Shown here piece by piece: positions 16,298-25,204 of a stretch of 64,000 nucleotides of DNA. The position numbers and the translations under genes were made by a program. The DNA comes from Shouchella patagoniensis (GTDB lineage Bacteria > Bacillota > Bacilli > Bacillales > Bacillaceae_D). How positions within the stretch are numbered: the stretch's first letter is position 1; every line of letters begins with the position of its first letter. The notes under the pieces were generated by a model. That model searched no databases, was not told where the DNA came from, and worked only from the letters and a program-made list of their open reading frames with translations. The DNA is taken from positions 124,001 through 188,000 of the forward strand of contig NZ_KV917377.1 in NCBI RefSeq assembly GCF_002019705.1, written 5' to 3'.

Positions 16298-18445
16298 ATG
16301 ATTAAGAAATTAGGACTAGCTGGTGGCATTCTTATCGCGATGCTTGCCTTATCCTTTGTTTTTTTTGCAATTGTCATTTTAGCAGGTACGTATCAAATCG
16401 ATGAAGAAAAGCTCGTTATGAACCATTCAAGTGTTCTTGTCGATACCGAAGGAAATGTCATTACGAACTTATATATGGAGAATAGAGAAGTTATCTCGAT
16501 TGGGGAAGTACCAGAGTATGTGCAACAAGCTTTTGTATCGATGGAAGATGCCCGTTTTTATGAACATCAAGGGATTGATTTCAGGTCAATTGGACGAGCT
16601 CTTTATCGGGATATACTCGCAGGTGCGAAAGTAGAGGGCGGCAGCACGATTACACAACAATTAGCAAAAAATATGTTCCTTTCTAATGAAAAGGCATGGC
16701 TAAGAAAGACAAATGAAGTATTAATTGCAATGAACTTAGAACGTCGTTACAGTAAAGAAGAAATTTTGCAGATGTATTTAAATCAGATTTATTTTGGACA
16801 CGGAGCACATGGAATTGAAGCAGCTGCAAATGTTTACTTTAATAAACCTGCTTCAGAATTATCGATCCATGAAGGTGCGTCATTAGTTGCTGTTGTAAAC
16901 GCACCAGGTGCTTTTTCACCAATTGACGAACCGGAGCGTCATAAAGAACGGCGTGACTTAGTGCTAACTGTAATGGAACAGCAAGGGTATTTGACAGAAG
17001 GAGAGGCAACTCTTGCTAAAGAAAAGCCTGTTGAAACGGACCGGCAGTATCATGAACTGGATGAAGCGCTATTCACTTATATTGACATGGTAATGGATGA
17101 AGCAAGGGATCGTTATGAAATTAGTCATGAACAGCTCTTAACAGGCGGTTATCGAATTGTTGTACCAATAGACATGGATTTACAACATAAAACGCACAAT
17201 GCGTTGCAAGATGAAACGTTTTTCCCAGAGGGAAGCAAAGACGCACAGGCGGCGATGATGTTTATGAATGTGGAGAGTGGTGGAGTTTTGGCAACGCAAG
17301 GTGGCACTGATTATGTGCGACGTGGCTTGAATAGAGTGAATGTAAAACGCTCACCTGCATCTACGTTCAAACCACTGGCTGTTTACGCACCTGCGATTGA
17401 AAGTGGTATGTATCAACCGTATTCGATGCTAAGAGACGAATTGCTTCAATATGACAATGAATATATTCCAAGAAACGTAACCGGAAATTACCAAGGTGAA
17501 ATGACATTATATGATGCAGTAACGGAATCGGCTAATGCTCCAGCTGTTTGGTTACTTAATGAGATGGGACTGCAAGATTCTGTGTCTCTACTGCGGAAGT
17601 TTGGCTTTCAGCTTCCTGACCGTCATCTATCGATGGCACTTGGTGGTTTAAGAGAAGGTGTGACACCTTATGAATTAACTCGCGCTTACCGTGCTTTTGC
17701 TCATGAGGGACAAATGATTGAGCCGCATTTTATAAAAGATCTATACGATCGCAAAGGCAACCGTATCGGTGGAGCGAACCAAGTGGAAACCGAAGTAGTA
17801 TCAAAACAAACTGCGTGGTCAATGACACGGATGCTTGAACATGTTATGAGCGATGGAACTGGAGCGACTGGAACACCATCAGTATCAGCTATTGCTGGGA
17901 AAACGGGTACGCAAGGATATAATGAAGCTTCCGGAGCAAATAGCGATGCCTGGTTTGTTGGCTATACCCCTAAGATTGTTGGTGCCGTTTGGATGGGGTT
18001 TGATCAGACAACAAAAGACCAACATCTAACCGGTGGAAGTTATTACCCAACGCAATTATTTAAAGAGATGGTTAATAGTTTGCCTGCATCAATGCAAGCA
18101 ACTGCTTTTGAACAACCAGAGGGTACAAATGACCTTTCACCACCAATCGCGATGGAGGAGATTGAAGGATTTACTGCTTCTTATTCATTAGGGGGCGGAG
18201 GCCTCATTAGTGTATCTCTTGATTGGGAGAGTTTTGAAGACGAGCGGATTGAATTTAACGTTTATGAAATTGATGGTGATTCCCGTAAAAAGGTAGCATC
18301 GAACCTAACAGAACCTCATTTTTCTGAAGGTCGTTTAAATCCTTTTTCCATTCCAAGCTACCAAGTTGTTGCTTTCGATCCAACTACAGAAATGGAAGGA
18401 ACTGAATCTTCCGTTCAAAAACCAAGTTTTACATTTTCTTTTTAA
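16298..18445 (+). CDS. pbpF: Class A penicillin-binding protein, PbpF-like
   Basis: 715 residues: an N-terminal membrane anchor (about 7-31) and a glycosyltransferase domain (GT51, about 55-225) with catalytic Glu83 in EDARFYEHQGID and GGSTITQQLAKN. The transpeptidase domain has Ser355-T-F-Lys358, SAN at 411-413 and KTG at 535-537. It polymerises and crosslinks peptidoglycan outside the membrane. B. subtilis PbpF (PBP2c) is also made in the forespore, and its gene sits upstream of hemE as here. The start is ATG after AAAGGGGGG. No PASTA or fibronectin domain is evident; the last 90 residues form a beta-rich tail. Confidence 0.9.
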   Translation: MIKKLGLAGGILIAMLALSFVFFAIVILAGTYQIDEEKLVMNHSSVLVDTEGNVITNLYMENREVISIGEVPEYVQQAFVSMEDARFYEHQGIDFRSIGRALYRDILAGAKVEGGSTITQQLAKNMFLSNEKAWLRKTNEVLIAMNLERRYSKEEILQMYLNQIYFGHGAHGIEAAANVYFNKPASELSIHEGASLVAVVNAPGAFSPIDEPERHKERRDLVLTVMEQQGYLTEGEATLAKEKPVETDRQYHELDEALFTYIDMVMDEARDRYEISHEQLLTGGYRIVVPIDMDLQHKTHNALQDETFFPEGSKDAQAAMMFMNVESGGVLATQGGTDYVRRGLNRVNVKRSPASTFKPLAVYAPAIESGMYQPYSMLRDELLQYDNEYIPRNVTGNYQGEMTLYDAVTESANAPAVWLLNEMGLQDSVSLLRKFGFQLPDRHLSMALGGLREGVTPYELTRAYRAFAHEGQMIEPHFIKDLYDRKGNRIGGANQVETEVVSKQTAWSMTRMLEHVMSDGTGATGTPSVSAIAGKTGTQGYNEASGANSDAWFVGYTPKIVGAVWMGFDQTTKDQHLTGGSYYPTQLFKEMVNSLPASMQATAFEQPEGTNDLSPPIAMEEIEGFTASYSLGGGGLISVSLDWESFEDERIEFNVYEIDGDSRKKVASNLTEPHFSEGRLNPFSIPSYQVVAFDPTTEMEGTESSVQKPSFTFSF

Positions 18446-18455
18446 TACTAAAATG

Positions 18456-18486
18456 AAAGAGCACAAATTTAATGTGCTCTTTTTTG
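18456..18486 (+). terminator. Terminator after pbpF
   Basis: AAAGAGCAC pairs with GTGCTCTTT around an AT loop, followed by TTTT. Confidence 0.82.
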
Positions 18487-18688
18487 TGCGTGCATCTCTT
18501 TTCTATTAGATCGGGAAAAGTCGATGAATAGCTCAATTTCGTGACAATTCGATCGAAGGTGTATACAAGAGCTTACTAGGTTATTATAGTAAAGTAGATT
18601 GACGTTATGTAAGCAGAAACAATGAATTCTTATTTTATATCAAGTAAGATGGATAAAGAATTAGTACGGAAGGCAAGAGAGGTGGACA

Positions 18689-19753
18689 ATGATGAGTTTA
18701 AAAGGCTTTAATGACACATTTTTAAAAGCATGTAGAGGGGAAGAACAAGACCATGTCCCTGTTTGGTATATGAGGCAAGCGGGTCGTTCGCAACCGGAGT
18801 ACCGTAAGATTAAAGAAACACATAGTCTATTTGATATTACACACGATCCAGAACTGTGCGCTTACGTTACAAAGTTACCGGTTGACCAATATAACACAGA
18901 TGCAGCAATTCTTTATAAAGATATAATGACGCCGCTTCCATTCATTGGTGTAGACGTTGAGATTAAATCTGGAATAGGTCCCGTTATTCATAATCCAATT
19001 AGATCAAGCAAAGATGTAGAGCAATTAGGTGAATTAAATCCAGAAAAAGACGTAGCTCATGTAATTGAAACGATCAAGTTGTTACGGACACAACTGTCCG
19101 TCCCTTTAATTAGTTTTGGAGGAGCTCCCTTTACATTAGCTAGTTATATGATTGAAGGTGGTCCTTCACGCAACTATCATAAAACCAAAGCGTTTATGCA
19201 CGCGGAGCCGAAAGCTTGGCAACGTTTAATGGACAAGCTTGGAGATATGACTATTGCTTACATACGCGCTCAAATAAATGCAGGCTCACAAGCAATTCAA
19301 TTATTTGACTCTTGGGTTGGAGCGTTGAGTTTAGCTGATTATAATCAGTTTATTAAGCCAGTTATGGAACGTATTTTTAAAGAAATACGAACGGATGGGG
19401 TTCCGCTCATTTTACACGGCGTGGGGACTCCCCATTTAATGCCAGAGTGGAAAAACATGCCGGTAGATGTGATCGGTCTCGATTGGCGGACACCGATTGG
19501 TGAAGCTCGTAGAATTGGTATTACAAAAACGGTTCAAGGAAATATGGATCCTTCTTTATTGCTAGCTCCATGGCCTGTGATTGAAAAAGAAGCGAAAGCA
19601 ATATTAGATGAAGGAATGAAATCTAATCATTTCATATTTAATTTAGGGCAGGGTGTATTTCCAGAAGTTAATCCTGATACATTAAAACGCTTGACTACGT
19701 TTATTCATGATTATTCGAGAGAGTATAAACAACAGAAGAAAGGATCGAAATAA
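18689..19753 (+). CDS. hemE: Uroporphyrinogen decarboxylase HemE
   Basis: 354 residues with the signature [15 protein letters not shown] near the N-terminus, [18 protein letters not shown] in the middle and [12 protein letters not shown] near 247. The enzyme converts uroporphyrinogen III to coproporphyrinogen III in the cytoplasm. It is the first gene of hemE-hemH-hemY, the Gram-positive coproporphyrin route. Two adjacent ATG codons (18689, 18692) follow AGAGGTGG; the second has better spacing. The stop is one base before the hemH start, so the genes are coupled. Confidence 0.95.
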   Translation: MMSLKGFNDTFLKACRGEEQDHVPVWYMRQAGRSQPEYRKIKETHSLFDITHDPELCAYVTKLPVDQYNTDAAILYKDIMTPLPFIGVDVEIKSGIGPVIHNPIRSSKDVEQLGELNPEKDVAHVIETIKLLRTQLSVPLISFGGAPFTLASYMIEGGPSRNYHKTKAFMHAEPKAWQRLMDKLGDMTIAYIRAQINAGSQAIQLFDSWVGALSLADYNQFIKPVMERIFKEIRTDGVPLILHGVGTPHLMPEWKNMPVDVIGLDWRTPIGEARRIGITKTVQGNMDPSLLLAPWPVIEKEAKAILDEGMKSNHFIFNLGQGVFPEVNPDTLKRLTTFIHDYSREYKQQKKGSK

Positions 19754-19754
19754 A

Positions 19755-20687
19755 ATGAAAAAGAAAATGGGCCTGTTAGTAATGGCGTATGGTACACCTC
19801 GAAAAAAAGAGGAAATTGAACCTTATTACACGCATATTCGCCGTGGTCGACGGCCCTCTGAAGAAGCGTTGTCAGACTTAGCAGGACGCTATGAAGCAAT
19901 TGGTGGGATTAGTCCATTAGCGAGAATTACTGAAGAGCAAGCACACGGACTAGCTAATACGCTTAATCAACAGCAGAACGATATCGAATTCATTCCCTAT
20001 TTGGGTTTAAAGCATATTGATCCATTTATTGAAGATGCTGTTAAACAAATGAAGGAAGATGGAATAGAAGAAGCTGTATCACTTGTGTTAGCCCCTCATT
20101 TCTCTACTTTTAGCGTCAAATCATATAACGGGCGTGCGCAGGAAGAAGCGGAAAACTTAGGTGATTTGACCATTTATTCGATTGAAAGTTGGTATAAGGA
20201 ACCTAAATTCCTCGAGTACTGGAAAAGCCAAATTGAAACGGAAATGAAGAAAGTTGATTCGCTTGATGAGCTATGCGTGATCTTTTCGGCACATAGTTTG
20301 CCAGAAAAAATCATAGCTGCGGGTGACCCTTATCCAGAACAGTTGCAAGAGACGGCTGCGCTTTTAGCTGATTTAGCGAATGTTACTCATTATGAAATTG
20401 GGTGGCAAAGTGAAGGGAATACACCTGACCCTTGGCTAGGTCCAGATGTGCAAGATTTAACTCGGACGCTCTATAAAGAAAAAGGGTATAAAACGTTTAT
20501 GTACTGTCCGGTTGGTTTTGTTGCAGAGCATCTAGAAGTTTTGTATGACAACGATTATGAATGCAAAGTCGTTACGGATGAAATAGGAGCGCGCTATTTA
20601 CGGCCACCAATGCCAAATGCAAATCCATTATTTTTACAAGCATTAGCGGATGCGGTGACAAAACGATTGGGTTCAGTAAATCAATGA
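19755..20687 (+). CDS. hemH: Coproporphyrin III ferrochelatase HemH (CpfC)
   Basis: 310 residues. The conserved metal-handling residues are His180 in FSAHSLPEK and Glu261 in [13 protein letters not shown]. In Gram-positive bacteria this enzyme inserts Fe2+ into coproporphyrin III, not protoporphyrin (established for Firmicutes and Actinobacteria). ATG 19755 is preceded by AAAGGA at the end of hemE; an upstream ATG in the same frame lies inside hemE and has no ribosome site. The stop overlaps the hemY start by four bases. Confidence 0.94.
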   Translation: MKKKMGLLVMAYGTPRKKEEIEPYYTHIRRGRRPSEEALSDLAGRYEAIGGISPLARITEEQAHGLANTLNQQQNDIEFIPYLGLKHIDPFIEDAVKQMKEDGIEEAVSLVLAPHFSTFSVKSYNGRAQEEAENLGDLTIYSIESWYKEPKFLEYWKSQIETEMKKVDSLDELCVIFSAHSLPEKIIAAGDPYPEQLQETAALLADLANVTHYEIGWQSEGNTPDPWLGPDVQDLTRTLYKEKGYKTFMYCPVGFVAEHLEVLYDNDYECKVVTDEIGARYLRPPMPNANPLFLQALADAVTKRLGSVNQ

Positions 20688-22063
20688 ACGTCAAGAAAAG
20701 AGTAGCAATTATCGGAGCTGGTGCCACAGGTTTATCTGCAGCTTTATGGTTAGAAGACAATAGCAATCATTCGTATGATGTCTATGAAGCAACATCTCGT
20801 GTAGGTGGGAAAGTTGTTACTTATACTGAACATAATTCCGTTGTAGAAGGTGGAGCTGATTCTTATCTAGAACGGAAAGAGAGTATGACTCGCCTTATTG
20901 AACGTGTTGGATTAAGTGATCAGCTTGTGCGTAACGAAGTAGGACAAGCCTATATTTTAAAGCAAGGTCAACTCTATCCTAATCCTAAGCGAACGGTATT
21001 AGGGGTTCCAACAGATCTTGATTTGTTTTTGGAAACCGACCTTATATCAGCAGAAGGAAAACGAGAGTTGCTGAATGAATTTAATAAACCTCGTCTCGTG
21101 CAAGACGGGGAAGATGTTTCTTTAGGTGACTTTTTTGAGTATCGCCTTGGGAAAGAAATGGTTACCTCATTAATTGAACCATTGCTTGGTGGCATTTATG
21201 GTGGGAATATATATGAGCTAAGTATGCGCGCAACTTTTCCTCATTTTCTGAGATACGAAGCAGAACATGGCAGTATTTTACGTGCACTTGAAACAACGAA
21301 ACCAGCAAATTCCACTGTAAAACAACAAGGTATGTTTTTAACTGTTAAGTCAGGCTTGCAGTCTGTTTTAGAAGCGGCAGCTGAACAATTAAAAAAAGGT
21401 GTAATTTATTATAATCACTGTGTCAAAAAGATAAACCGCCTTGATAATGGAACGTACACTTTACTCTTCAAAGATGGTGCCACGAAGGAGTATGATAATG
21501 TATTGATTACATTGCCACCTATAAAAGCGAGTCAACTAACAGGTAGCGATGAATTAATCAAGGAAGCAAGTGTAATGGAAGCAACAAGTTGTGCAACGGT
21601 GGCGCTGACTTTTAATGAAGGTGAAGTCGTCCATAGAAATGACGGTACTGGCTTTGTTGTTGCAAGAGGTGGCGATGAAACAATTACTGCCTGTACTTGG
21701 ACAGATTCTAAATGGCCTCATACCAATGCAAAAGGGGAAACCCTGTTGCGAGCTTACGTAGGGCGACCAGATCATGCAGCAATTGTCGATCAGCCAGAAG
21801 AAGAAATCGTTGAAGCTGTGTTGCGTGACTTAAACAAAGTAATGAAGATTACAGGCAAACCTATTCGCACAAAAGTTACTCGTTGGAAAGAGGCAATGCC
21901 TCAATACAAAGTAGGTCATCTGAAACGTATTGAACATTTTAAAAGTATGCTATCAAACGAGTTTCCAGGCGTTTTTGTAGCGGGAGCGGGTTTTGAAGGC
22001 GTAGGGCTCCCAGATTGTGTGAATCAAGGGATTGAGGCCGCAAAACAGTTAAATAAAAAATAA
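20684..22063 (+). CDS. hemY: Coproporphyrinogen III oxidase HemY (CgoX)
   Basis: 459 residues of an FAD enzyme. The dinucleotide-binding motif [16 protein letters not shown] starts near residue 9, followed by RVGGKVVTY and [12 protein letters not shown]-terminal FAD segment reads [18 protein letters not shown]. It oxidises coproporphyrinogen III to coproporphyrin III with oxygen and feeds HemH. It is the last gene of the haem operon here. In B. subtilis the following genes are yhgD and yhgE; here the synteny ends and a small-peptide cluster converges on it. Confidence 0.94.
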   Translation: MNVKKRVAIIGAGATGLSAALWLEDNSNHSYDVYEATSRVGGKVVTYTEHNSVVEGGADSYLERKESMTRLIERVGLSDQLVRNEVGQAYILKQGQLYPNPKRTVLGVPTDLDLFLETDLISAEGKRELLNEFNKPRLVQDGEDVSLGDFFEYRLGKEMVTSLIEPLLGGIYGGNIYELSMRATFPHFLRYEAEHGSILRALETTKPANSTVKQQGMFLTVKSGLQSVLEAAAEQLKKGVIYYNHCVKKINRLDNGTYTLLFKDGATKEYDNVLITLPPIKASQLTGSDELIKEASVMEATSCATVALTFNEGEVVHRNDGTGFVVARGGDETITACTWTDSKWPHTNAKGETLLRAYVGRPDHAAIVDQPEEEIVEAVLRDLNKVMKITGKPIRTKVTRWKEAMPQYKVGHLKRIEHFKSMLSNEFPGVFVAGAGFEGVGLPDCVNQGIEAAKQLNKK

Positions 22064-22090
22064 CGTGAGCAAACGCTCACGTTTTTTTTA
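22062..22090. terminator. Bidirectional terminator between hemY and the YrzI-like gene
   Basis: AACGTGAGC pairs with GCTCACGTT around AAAC, followed by seven more T residues on the plus strand. The A-rich flank AAATAAAAAAT gives a U-run on the minus strand. The last codon of the small minus-strand gene touches it. Confidence 0.85.
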
Positions 22091-22231
22091 ACGGAAATGA
22101 TTATAATAGCGGACTTTAAGTTCTTCTTGATGATCAAGAATTTTTTTGTCATTTAAAAACTTTTTAAGTTCCCGCTCGGTGTACTTGCGTTTTTTTATTG
22201 AAATAGTTAAAAAAATAAACGAAAAAGTCAT
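22088..22231 (-). CDS. YrzI-like small protein, 47 aa
   Basis: 47 residues: a hydrophobic start (MTFSFIFLTISI) followed by a charged helix (KKRKYTERELKKFL) and an aromatic C-terminus (VRYYNHFR). This is the layout of the YrzI family (Bac_small_YrzI): a short TI-type hydrophobic strand or helix, then KKR and an E/K-rich helix. The ribosome site AAAGGAGG is near consensus, 10 to 12 bases before ATG 22231. It is the last gene of a minus-strand cluster with two even smaller reading frames upstream. In B. subtilis yrzI is likewise the longest gene of a cluster of tiny peptides (recalled, not checked here). Function is unknown. Confidence 0.72.
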   Translation of the reverse strand: MTFSFIFLTISIKKRKYTERELKKFLNDKKILDHQEELKVRYYNHFR

Positions 22232-22266
22232 AAACTTAGTTACCTCCTTTCACAGAAGGCGGCGCT

Positions 22267-22338
22267 TTAGGTACATCCTGGCACCGTCTCAATTACTAAT
22301 AGTTGTGGATCTCTGTTCAATGGAATTGCTGTAAACAT
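22267..22338 (-). CDS. Putative 23-aa peptide gene in the YrzI-like cluster
   Basis: The frame encodes MFTAIPLNRDPQLLVIETVP-GCT, preceded by GAAGGAG nine bases before ATG. It lies 35 bases upstream of the YrzI-like gene on the same strand. Evidence is the good ribosome site and the cluster context; length alone proves nothing. A second, overlapping frame from ATG 22381 (30 codons) has no ribosome site. No known family is recognised. Confidence 0.5.
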   Translation of the reverse strand: MFTAIPLNRDPQLLVIETVPGCT

Positions 22339-22381
22339 TTTTTTCATCTCCTTCTTCAATATTTTTCCAGTTAAAACGCAT

Positions 22382-22434
22382 AAAAAAAACGCAGTTGTGA
22401 TCTGCGATAATAATACGCAGAGCTTTCCCCTGCG
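22382..22434 (-). promoter_or_regulatory. Alternative-hairpin attenuator or tandem terminator in the small-peptide transcript
   Basis: In the minus-strand RNA four blocks follow each other: CGCAG, CTGCG, CGCAG, CTGCG, then eight U. Blocks 1-2 form a 7-bp hairpin and blocks 3-4 a terminator hairpin (22406-22390) with the U-run. Blocks 2-3 can pair instead (TCTGCG with CGCAGA), which would prevent the terminator. This is the geometry of a transcription attenuator; simple tandem terminators are the alternative. Confidence 0.6.
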
Positions 22435-22458
22435 ACCGTCTATGCATTTAAATGGAAA

Positions 22459-22524
22459 TTAACGAACGGAAGGTGAACAAGATGTAGCATATGAGGTTAC
22501 TTTCTTAACTGATAGTGCTTTCAT
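22459..22524 (-). CDS. Putative 21-aa leader-type peptide gene
   Basis: The frame encodes a 21-residue basic, Ser-rich peptide (MKALSVKKVTSY, then ATSCSPSVR) with AAAGGAG nine bases before ATG. Five of 21 residues are Ser. It is the first frame after a good promoter, and its stop lies 24 bases before the alternative hairpins, so it may act as a leader peptide or be a product in its own right. No family is recognised. Confidence 0.5.
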   Translation of the reverse strand: MKALSVKKVTSYATSCSPSVR

Positions 22525-22563
22525 ATTGTTCATCTCCTTTACATTTTAATAACTTACAGCTTA

Positions 22564-22592
22564 AGTTTACTTGGTACCCATTTAAATGTAAA
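22564..22592 (-). promoter_or_regulatory. Sigma-A promoter of the small-peptide cluster
   Basis: On the minus strand, TTTACA (22592-22587), a 17-base spacer and TAAACT (22569-22564) lie just upstream of the 21-aa frame. Confidence 0.6.
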
Positions 22593-22670
22593 GTTATTTT
22601 TCTTAATTTTCTCCGAAAACAAATATAAAAAACTTCTGAAAGTCGATTTAAAGGGATATTGATTCAGCGC

Positions 22671-22699
22671 TGTTTGCGGTTTTTAGTTTGTGATACAAT
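22671..22699 (+). promoter_or_regulatory. Promoter candidate for spo0B-obg
   Basis: TGTTTG, 17 bases, then TACAAT. It sits 42 bases before the spo0B start. Confidence 0.4.
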
Positions 22700-22740
22700 A
22701 GGTGGGATGTGCTAGAAAAGCAAGGAAAGGAACGCTGGAA

Positions 22741-23280
22741 ATGAGGAGCAATGAGGAATGGATTCAAATCTTCGGTTCGATTCGCCATGATTGGCTGAAT
22801 GTGCTGCAATTGATAAAAGGTAATTTGGCACTCGGAAACGAAGAAAGAGTCATGGCAGTGATTCAGGAAGCTGTTGAACAAACGGCTAATGAGAGCCGAT
22901 TATGTAGTTTAGGCATGCCAAAAACAACGTTGTTGCTGCTTGAACAAAAATGGAAACCGACCCAGCATCCACTTGATATTGAAGTTGATGGAGAATTATT
23001 TCCTTTAACTAACTATGATGATTTGCTATATGCGTGTTTTGATTGTTTTTTTAACAACTATAATGAAGTTGTTGATGCTGAAGAAAGTGACAAAACAACG
23101 ATTTCATTTACTTTTTTTGATGAAAAGTGTTTAATTGAACTAAGTTATGATAACGATTTAAGTGAGTCGGCATTCCATGAATGTTTGGCAGATATGCCTC
23201 CCGCAATTAAGGTGGAGCTTCTAGAAAGGGAAGGCTATGCTATCACGTTTTTGTTAGACGCATCACAAATGCAAGAGTAG
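22741..23280 (+). CDS. spo0B: Spo0B, sporulation initiation phosphotransferase
   Basis: 179 residues. The helical hairpin carries the phospho-accepting His16 in SIRHDWLNVLQLIKGNLAL, closely matching B. subtilis Spo0B, followed by a divergent kinase-like C-terminal domain. It transfers phosphate from Spo0F to Spo0A in the phosphorelay. ATG 22741 lies after AAAGGAA, and obg follows as in B. subtilis. The usual upstream ribosomal genes rplU and rpmA are absent; the gene starts right after the small-peptide cluster. Confidence 0.9.
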   Translation: MRSNEEWIQIFGSIRHDWLNVLQLIKGNLALGNEERVMAVIQEAVEQTANESRLCSLGMPKTTLLLLEQKWKPTQHPLDIEVDGELFPLTNYDDLLYACFDCFFNNYNEVVDAEESDKTTISFTFFDEKCLIELSYDNDLSESAFHECLADMPPAIKVELLEREGYAITFLLDASQMQE

Positions 23281-23302
23281 ATTTTAAGAGGTGAAGATAA
23301 AG

Positions 23303-24589
23303 ATGTTTGTAGATAAAGTGACCGTTTACGCTAAAGGTGGAGACGGTGGAAATGGAATGGCGGCGTATCGCCGTGAAAAATATGTTCCAGACGGTGGACC
23401 GGCTGGCGGCGATGGTGGTCGTGGGGCAAGTGTAGTTCTTGAAGTGGATGAAGGTTTGCGTACGTTGATGGATTTCCGTTATAACCGTCACTTCAAAGCA
23501 AAGCGCGGCGATCACGGTATGTCCAAAAATATGCATGGTAAAAATGCAATGGATTTAATTGTTAAGGTTCCCCCAGGTACGATTGTGACAGATGAAGCAA
23601 CAGGAGTCATGCTAGCTGATTTAACAGAACACGGTCAACGAGCGGTCGTGGCGAAAGGCGGTCGTGGAGGTCGTGGAAACGTTCGTTTTGCAACTCCAGT
23701 GAATCCAGCCCCTGATCACGCTGAAAATGGCGAGCCTGGACAAGAAAGAAACATTGTTCTTGAATTAAAAGTACTAGCCGATGTTGGTTTGGTTGGGTTT
23801 CCTTCTGTAGGTAAATCAACGTTACTTTCAATTGCATCTGCTGCAAAACCTAAAATTGCCGATTATCATTTTACAACAATAACACCGAATTTAGGAGTTG
23901 TTGATACGCAAGATAATCGTAGTTTTGTTATGGCTGATCTACCTGGATTGATTGAAGGAGCCCATGAAGGGATTGGGTTAGGTCATCAGTTTTTGCGTCA
24001 TATCGAAAGAACACGGGTCATTGTTCACGTTGTGGATATGTCGGCATTAGAAGGACGTGACCCAATTGAGGATTATAATAAAATTAACGAAGAGCTTTCA
24101 CAATATAATTATCGTTTAACAGAACGACCGCAAATTATTGTGGCGAATAAAATGGACATGCCTAACTCGCTTGACAACTTGAACAAGTTTAAAGAGGCTG
24201 TTGGTGAAGAAGCTGTTATTTTCCCAATTTCTGCATTAACAAAAGAAGGTGTTCGTGAATTGCTGTTAGCAATTGCGGATGAGCTTGAAAAAGCACCGGA
24301 GTTTCCTTTATATGATGAAGAATCGGATGAAGAAGCACGTGTAATGTATAAACATGAAGCGCCCGTCGATCCTTTTATCATTACAAGAGGGGATGACGGG
24401 GTATATGAATTAGCGGGAGCAGAACTTGAGCGTGTGTTTAAAATGACTGATTTCTCAAGAGATGAATCTGTTCGTCGATTTGCAAGGAAATTACGCCATA
24501 TGGGTGTCGATGCTGCGTTAAGAGAACGAGGCGCAAAAGACGGGGACCTTGTGCGTGTGATGAAATTTGAATTTGAGTTTATTGAATAA
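23303..24589 (+). CDS. obg: Obg GTPase (CgtA)
   Basis: 428 residues in three domains: the Gly-rich Obg fold (1-158), a GTPase domain with G1 GFPSVGKS (165-172), G3 DLPG (212-215) and G4 NKMD (282-285), and a C-terminal OCT domain (about 350-428). It is a ribosome-associated essential GTPase linked to 50S assembly, the general stress response and sporulation. ATG 23303 follows AGAGGTG; the GTG four codons upstream overlaps that ribosome site. It is cotranscribed with spo0B. Confidence 0.95.
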   Translation: MFVDKVTVYAKGGDGGNGMAAYRREKYVPDGGPAGGDGGRGASVVLEVDEGLRTLMDFRYNRHFKAKRGDHGMSKNMHGKNAMDLIVKVPPGTIVTDEATGVMLADLTEHGQRAVVAKGGRGGRGNVRFATPVNPAPDHAENGEPGQERNIVLELKVLADVGLVGFPSVGKSTLLSIASAAKPKIADYHFTTITPNLGVVDTQDNRSFVMADLPGLIEGAHEGIGLGHQFLRHIERTRVIVHVVDMSALEGRDPIEDYNKINEELSQYNYRLTERPQIIVANKMDMPNSLDNLNKFKEAVGEEAVIFPISALTKEGVRELLLAIADELEKAPEFPLYDEESDEEARVMYKHEAPVDPFIITRGDDGVYELAGAELERVFKMTDFSRDESVRRFARKLRHMGVDAALRERGAKDGDLVRVMKFEFEFIE

Positions 24590-24744
24590 GGATCGTTAAA
24601 TGCATAGCCAGTCAGTTAATTACTGTACTGGTTATTGTCATGAAAAATAAAATTTCGGTTTATTCGTTAGAATAAGAATAAGCCACTATAATGGAAATAG
24701 GTACATGTATACGTGTAGTGTACGGGTAAAGGAGGTGCCATGCG

Positions 24745-25188
24745 TTGTCAAAAAAGCAGTTTTTTCTTGTTCGAGAAGATATGCTCACTGATGCGATGCA
24801 GCGAACATTAGAAGCGAAAGCGCTGTTATCAACTGGAAAATCAAAAAAAATCAATGAAGCTGTTCATCGTGTAGGGTTAAGTCGAAGTGCTTTTTATAAA
24901 TATAAAGATGGCATCTTCCCATTCCATGCGATAGCTAAAGAGAGAATTATTACGTTATCGATTAATCTTGAAGATAAATCGGGTACATTGTCACAGTTAT
25001 TAAATATAGTCGCACAAACAGGTGCAAACATCTTAACAATTAATCAAACGATACCGCTGCAAGGGCGGGCAAATATTACATTATCAGTAGATACTGCTCC
25101 AATCGAAATTGACTTAAATGAATTGTTTGAACGTATGGAAGCGTTAGAAGCTGTAGACAGGGTCGAGATGGTTGGCTCTGGTTCTTAG
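24745..25188 (+). CDS. pheB: PheB, ACT-domain protein (UPF0735)
   Basis: 147 residues with an N-terminal helical part (FFLVREDMLTDAMQRTLEAK, VGLSRSAFYKYKDGIFPF) and a C-terminal ACT domain (about 70-145, LEDKSGTLSQLLNIVAQTGANI). It is a small-molecule-binding regulator-like protein of unclear role, always next to pheA in Bacillus. The start is TTG with AAAGGAGGTG upstream. Its stop is 16 bases before the pheA start. Confidence 0.92.
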   Translation: MSKKQFFLVREDMLTDAMQRTLEAKALLSTGKSKKINEAVHRVGLSRSAFYKYKDGIFPFHAIAKERIITLSINLEDKSGTLSQLLNIVAQTGANILTINQTIPLQGRANITLSVDTAPIEIDLNELFERMEALEAVDRVEMVGSGS

Positions 25189-25204
25189 AAAGGATGCGTT
25201 ATTT

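Noticed and set aside
22146-22334. Plus-strand 62-codon frame opposite the small-peptide cluster
   Set aside because: No ribosome site and low-complexity translation; it is the antisense of the YrzI-like and 23-aa frames.
24601-24640. CCAGT...ACTGG inverted repeat after obg
   Set aside because: Short stem with no T-run; too weak to call a terminator.
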